Positions 61,521 to 64,000 of a DNA stretch of 64,000 bases are shown piece after piece. The stretch covers positions 10,299,501 through 10,363,500 of the forward strand of contig NC_064012.1 in assembly GCF_932276165.1 (NCBI RefSeq), written 5' to 3'. The position numbers and the translations under genes were made by a program. This DNA is from Plutella xylostella. Lineage: Eukaryota > Arthropoda > Insecta > Lepidoptera > Plutellidae. Each line of letters begins with the position of its first letter. Within the stretch, counting starts at the first letter, position 1. The notes beneath the pieces were generated by a model, which did no database searches, was not told the origin of the DNA, and saw only the letters and a list, made by a program, of their open reading frames with translations.

Positions 61521-63139
61521 ACAACAGATGTAATATTCATAATACCTAATACTTCCACTACTTTTTCTTTCTATAGGGCTAGAATTTAGACTATTTTGGA
61601 CTTATTATTTATAGTTCTTATTATGTACAGGAAACGTAGCTACTTCACACACAGTATAGAGTAATATTACTATCTGCTTTGTAAATATTAAATTCAAATC
61701 AAAACGTAAATGGCAGATACTGTTGCAGAATCTTACCGTATTCCGCGATTTGGCAGCACTTTCGTCTGAATATGTCCATAAATTTTCCTCTGGCACCCCT
61801 TGGAAACAACCCCTCAAGTTAGTTTAGGATAAAACCAAGAGAGGGCATTTTTATAGCTTGGGCGGCAGACCCACAAAGCAAAGGCAGACCCCATGCTAAT
61901 ATCGTAGCATAAGTAACTACTTTTGGATTTGTCTAATAGATGGCGTCAAACGCTTTTTTAAATTGTTGTTGTCGGAAAATGAGGTTTCATCGATGATACG
62001 ACCGAAATAACGATAAAGTGTATATTTAGAACATGTTTAGAAGATGTTAGTCTGTATAAATGTATGTTGATTGCAATTTTCCAGGATGGACGGCTTGCGA
62101 CCTATTTCTTGTTGACCGCTAACTGCAATCAAACCTGACCTCTGTGTTACGCATAGGGTTATAGTATACTATCTGTCGCATAACGTAGTGATTTTAAGGT
62201 ACATGAGTGGTAAGGTAAAAAATATGCTTATAAATGTCGATGAGATGACGTATGCCCAGACCATTCATATAGGAACCTTCCAATTCGTCCGTCGGACGCG
62301 ACACCGGAGTTGGTTAATAATGCAAATTTCCCAAATATAGGTCGTTGTCCGCTAGGTGCTTACAGGACAAAGGCCGAGTGTCGACTGACTCGACTACCGT
62401 CCGTCCGTTTCACCTCACCGGATGTCGCTGTCTCCGCTCCCCGCCGCCACTTCCGACGGGGCGCGGGGCGCGGGGGGCATCCGTCCTCACCAACCGCTGC
62501 AACTACAATGGACCCTTTATGCCTTCCTACCGCTAATCTCGCGCTGATAATATGATTAGTGTGACAAGGACGGCGGTCGCGATCACCTGTCCGTCTCGTT
62601 TTGATGCTAATTCTGCGCGGGGCGAGCTGACGTGCTCTGAAAGCTACGTGTATATGCGTCTGCGTGCATGTTTGTTTAAGGGTGATGGTTACAAGAGTAG
62701 TGATTGTCTTATTGAACTTGATGATATCGGGCTCCTAACGAATACAAGTACTTAACAGTTTTCTTGAACAATCAGTTCATCATATTTTTCTAATAAAAAT
62801 ACAACTCACCTACTTACCATACTACGATTCCCAATATAGGTACTATTATTACTTACTTTATAACTAATGTACTCTATGGTACCACCTATGATTATTCATA
62901 TTGTTAGTATTTATATTTGCTTTAAACAAAACACAATAGGTGCAAAACTTTCCCGACGCAAACACAAAGTGGCAAACAATACGACTGCTGAAACTAATTT
63001 AAATGTCTCCCTGAGTTATTAGAGCTTTTGAATTACTGTTCAGTTACATTTGTTTTTTCGTTGACATTATTTGTGCAAAAAAAGTGATACTGTAAAAAAA
63101 TCGTAGGCTCAGACAACTTTTTGCACCTTTATTCCAATG
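61521..63139. other. Intergenic with a CpG-rich patch
   Basis: Between about 62340 and 62650 the DNA is CpG-rich (TCCGCTCCCCGCCGCCACTT, GGGGCGCGGGGCGCGGGGGG), resembling a promoter. Two overlapping plus frames here are GC-driven and not called. No exon could be fixed. The flanks are AT-rich with nothing seen. Confidence 0.45.
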
Positions 63140-63216
63140 CAATACTGTCACTCACTATACAACATATACAAAAATATTGTATGATTTTTGTATAGTGACA
63201 GTTTGGATTGGTCGCA
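63140..63216. repeat. Small palindrome, CCAATGCAATACTGTCACTC
   Basis: CCAATGCAATACTGTCACTC then ACTATACAA and the inverse TTGTATAGTGACAGTTTGG then ATTGG enclose an AT loop. Likely a short MITE. Confidence 0.7.
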
Positions 63217-63567
63217 GAATCTGAAAGCATTGCTGTAACGTTTTTTTGTTTTATTTTTCGACTTTATGATGGAAAACCTGCATCACCACATTTCGGTTTA
63301 CCAATATAGGTACTACTTTTTTAACAATATGGTTTTCCGGTCGTATAGGTATAAAGTACAATTGATACGTCACTCGCCCCTTCCGTACACAACATCCCTA
63401 TACACATTGAATTTAATGGACTAATGTACTATACATACCTGTGCTTCAAATAAGTACGAAGTTGCAGCAGTCTCGAGAGAAAAAAATTGTCAAATGATTG
63501 CCGACCACCGATAAGAGATGGTATCTACCCAAAGATCGGGTAAACGACTGAAAGATTATATACTTAT

Positions 63568-63803
63568 ACACTCACGGGCAATGAAATAGTTCCACTCGCA
63601 AAATGGCGACACCAAAGGACCCCAATTTTTTCAAACATTTAATTTAAAATTTTAACAAGATATTACTGGTAATATTCTTATCCTCTGATAAATTTATGTA
63701 CTTCAATGTTGCTGAAGGCGTCATTAAGCTTGCCTTTTTCGTTTATGAGGAATTTGGTGCTTTTCGCAGTGGAACCTTTTCATTGCCCGGGAGTGTATAA
63801 AAT
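63568..63803. mobile_element. MITE, CGGGCAATGAAAAAGTTCCA family, copy 3
   Basis: ACACTCACGGGCAATGAAAT at the left, TTTTCATTGCCCGGGAGTGT at the right as the inverse. The interior is colinear with 5724-5952. Confidence 0.85.
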
Positions 63804-64000
63804 AAATAAGTGTATTTGTATAAATAAATCAGCTACAACGATAATACGGAAACCAAAACAGCATTCGAACATCACAAACACGAAACACATTAGCTAAAAC
63901 CAGCTTAATTACGTAGTAACATGCTTACCGCGTATGTACGACTACATTCGCATTCCAACCGCCTATTTGCCAAGCAATAAGCGTCGGTTATCGAATTATA
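63804..64000. other. AT-rich DNA to the window edge
   Basis: No feature recognised. Confidence 0.5.

Overview
The window is eukaryotic, intron-rich, AT-rich and packed with small transposons. It looks lepidopteran. The basis is the repeat set (Helitron pieces running from TC through CTAATATTATAAA to CAGCTAG, tRNA-derived SINEs, a 5S-like SINE, LINE tails ending in GAT-type microsatellites, many hairpin MITEs) and the very frequent TAGGTA words. No rRNA gene, stand-alone tRNA gene or CRISPR array was seen.

Gene 1 (15277-35903, plus strand) is a mitochondrial succinate dehydrogenase flavoprotein subunit. Fourteen coding exons join in frame into 634 codons, and only the exon carrying the start codon is unplaced. 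The FAD-linked histidine and the residues matching the known active site are present, but the protein departs from canonical SDHA in several normally invariant stretches, so it may be a second, SdhA-like paralogue. The gene has suffered local exon duplication: exon 9 has two extra degenerate copies and exon 11 has one dead copy. Transposon ends lie within a few bases of several of its splice sites.

Gene 2 (from 42973, plus strand, incomplete) has a CpG-rich leader with an upstream ORF, a start exon encoding a basic nuclear-localisation-like stretch, and two further phase-compatible exons (44130-44491 and 48801-48884). I do not recognise the family. A second CpG-rich block at 38376-38837 may be an alternative promoter. 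The intron holds a GC-rich block with a perfect palindromic RFX/X-box-like site.

The right part holds a 5'-truncated but open reverse transcriptase ORF (56288-58186) with a YLDD motif and a C-terminal endonuclease-like region, and an intact intronless 903-codon gene (58723-61434) for an IQ plus AAA-domain protein of the IQCA1/DRC11 family, a component of motile cilia and sperm flagella. A CpG-rich block at 1-120 may be the first exon of a leftward gene cut by the window edge.

The rest is intergenic or intronic DNA with transposon relics. The clearest is a non-autonomous PIF/Harbinger element (52383-53020) with TAA target duplications and a leftover MADF-like first exon. Several MITE families occur two or three times and were recognised by comparing copies within the window. 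Nothing could be searched against a database, so family names rest on sequence recognition.
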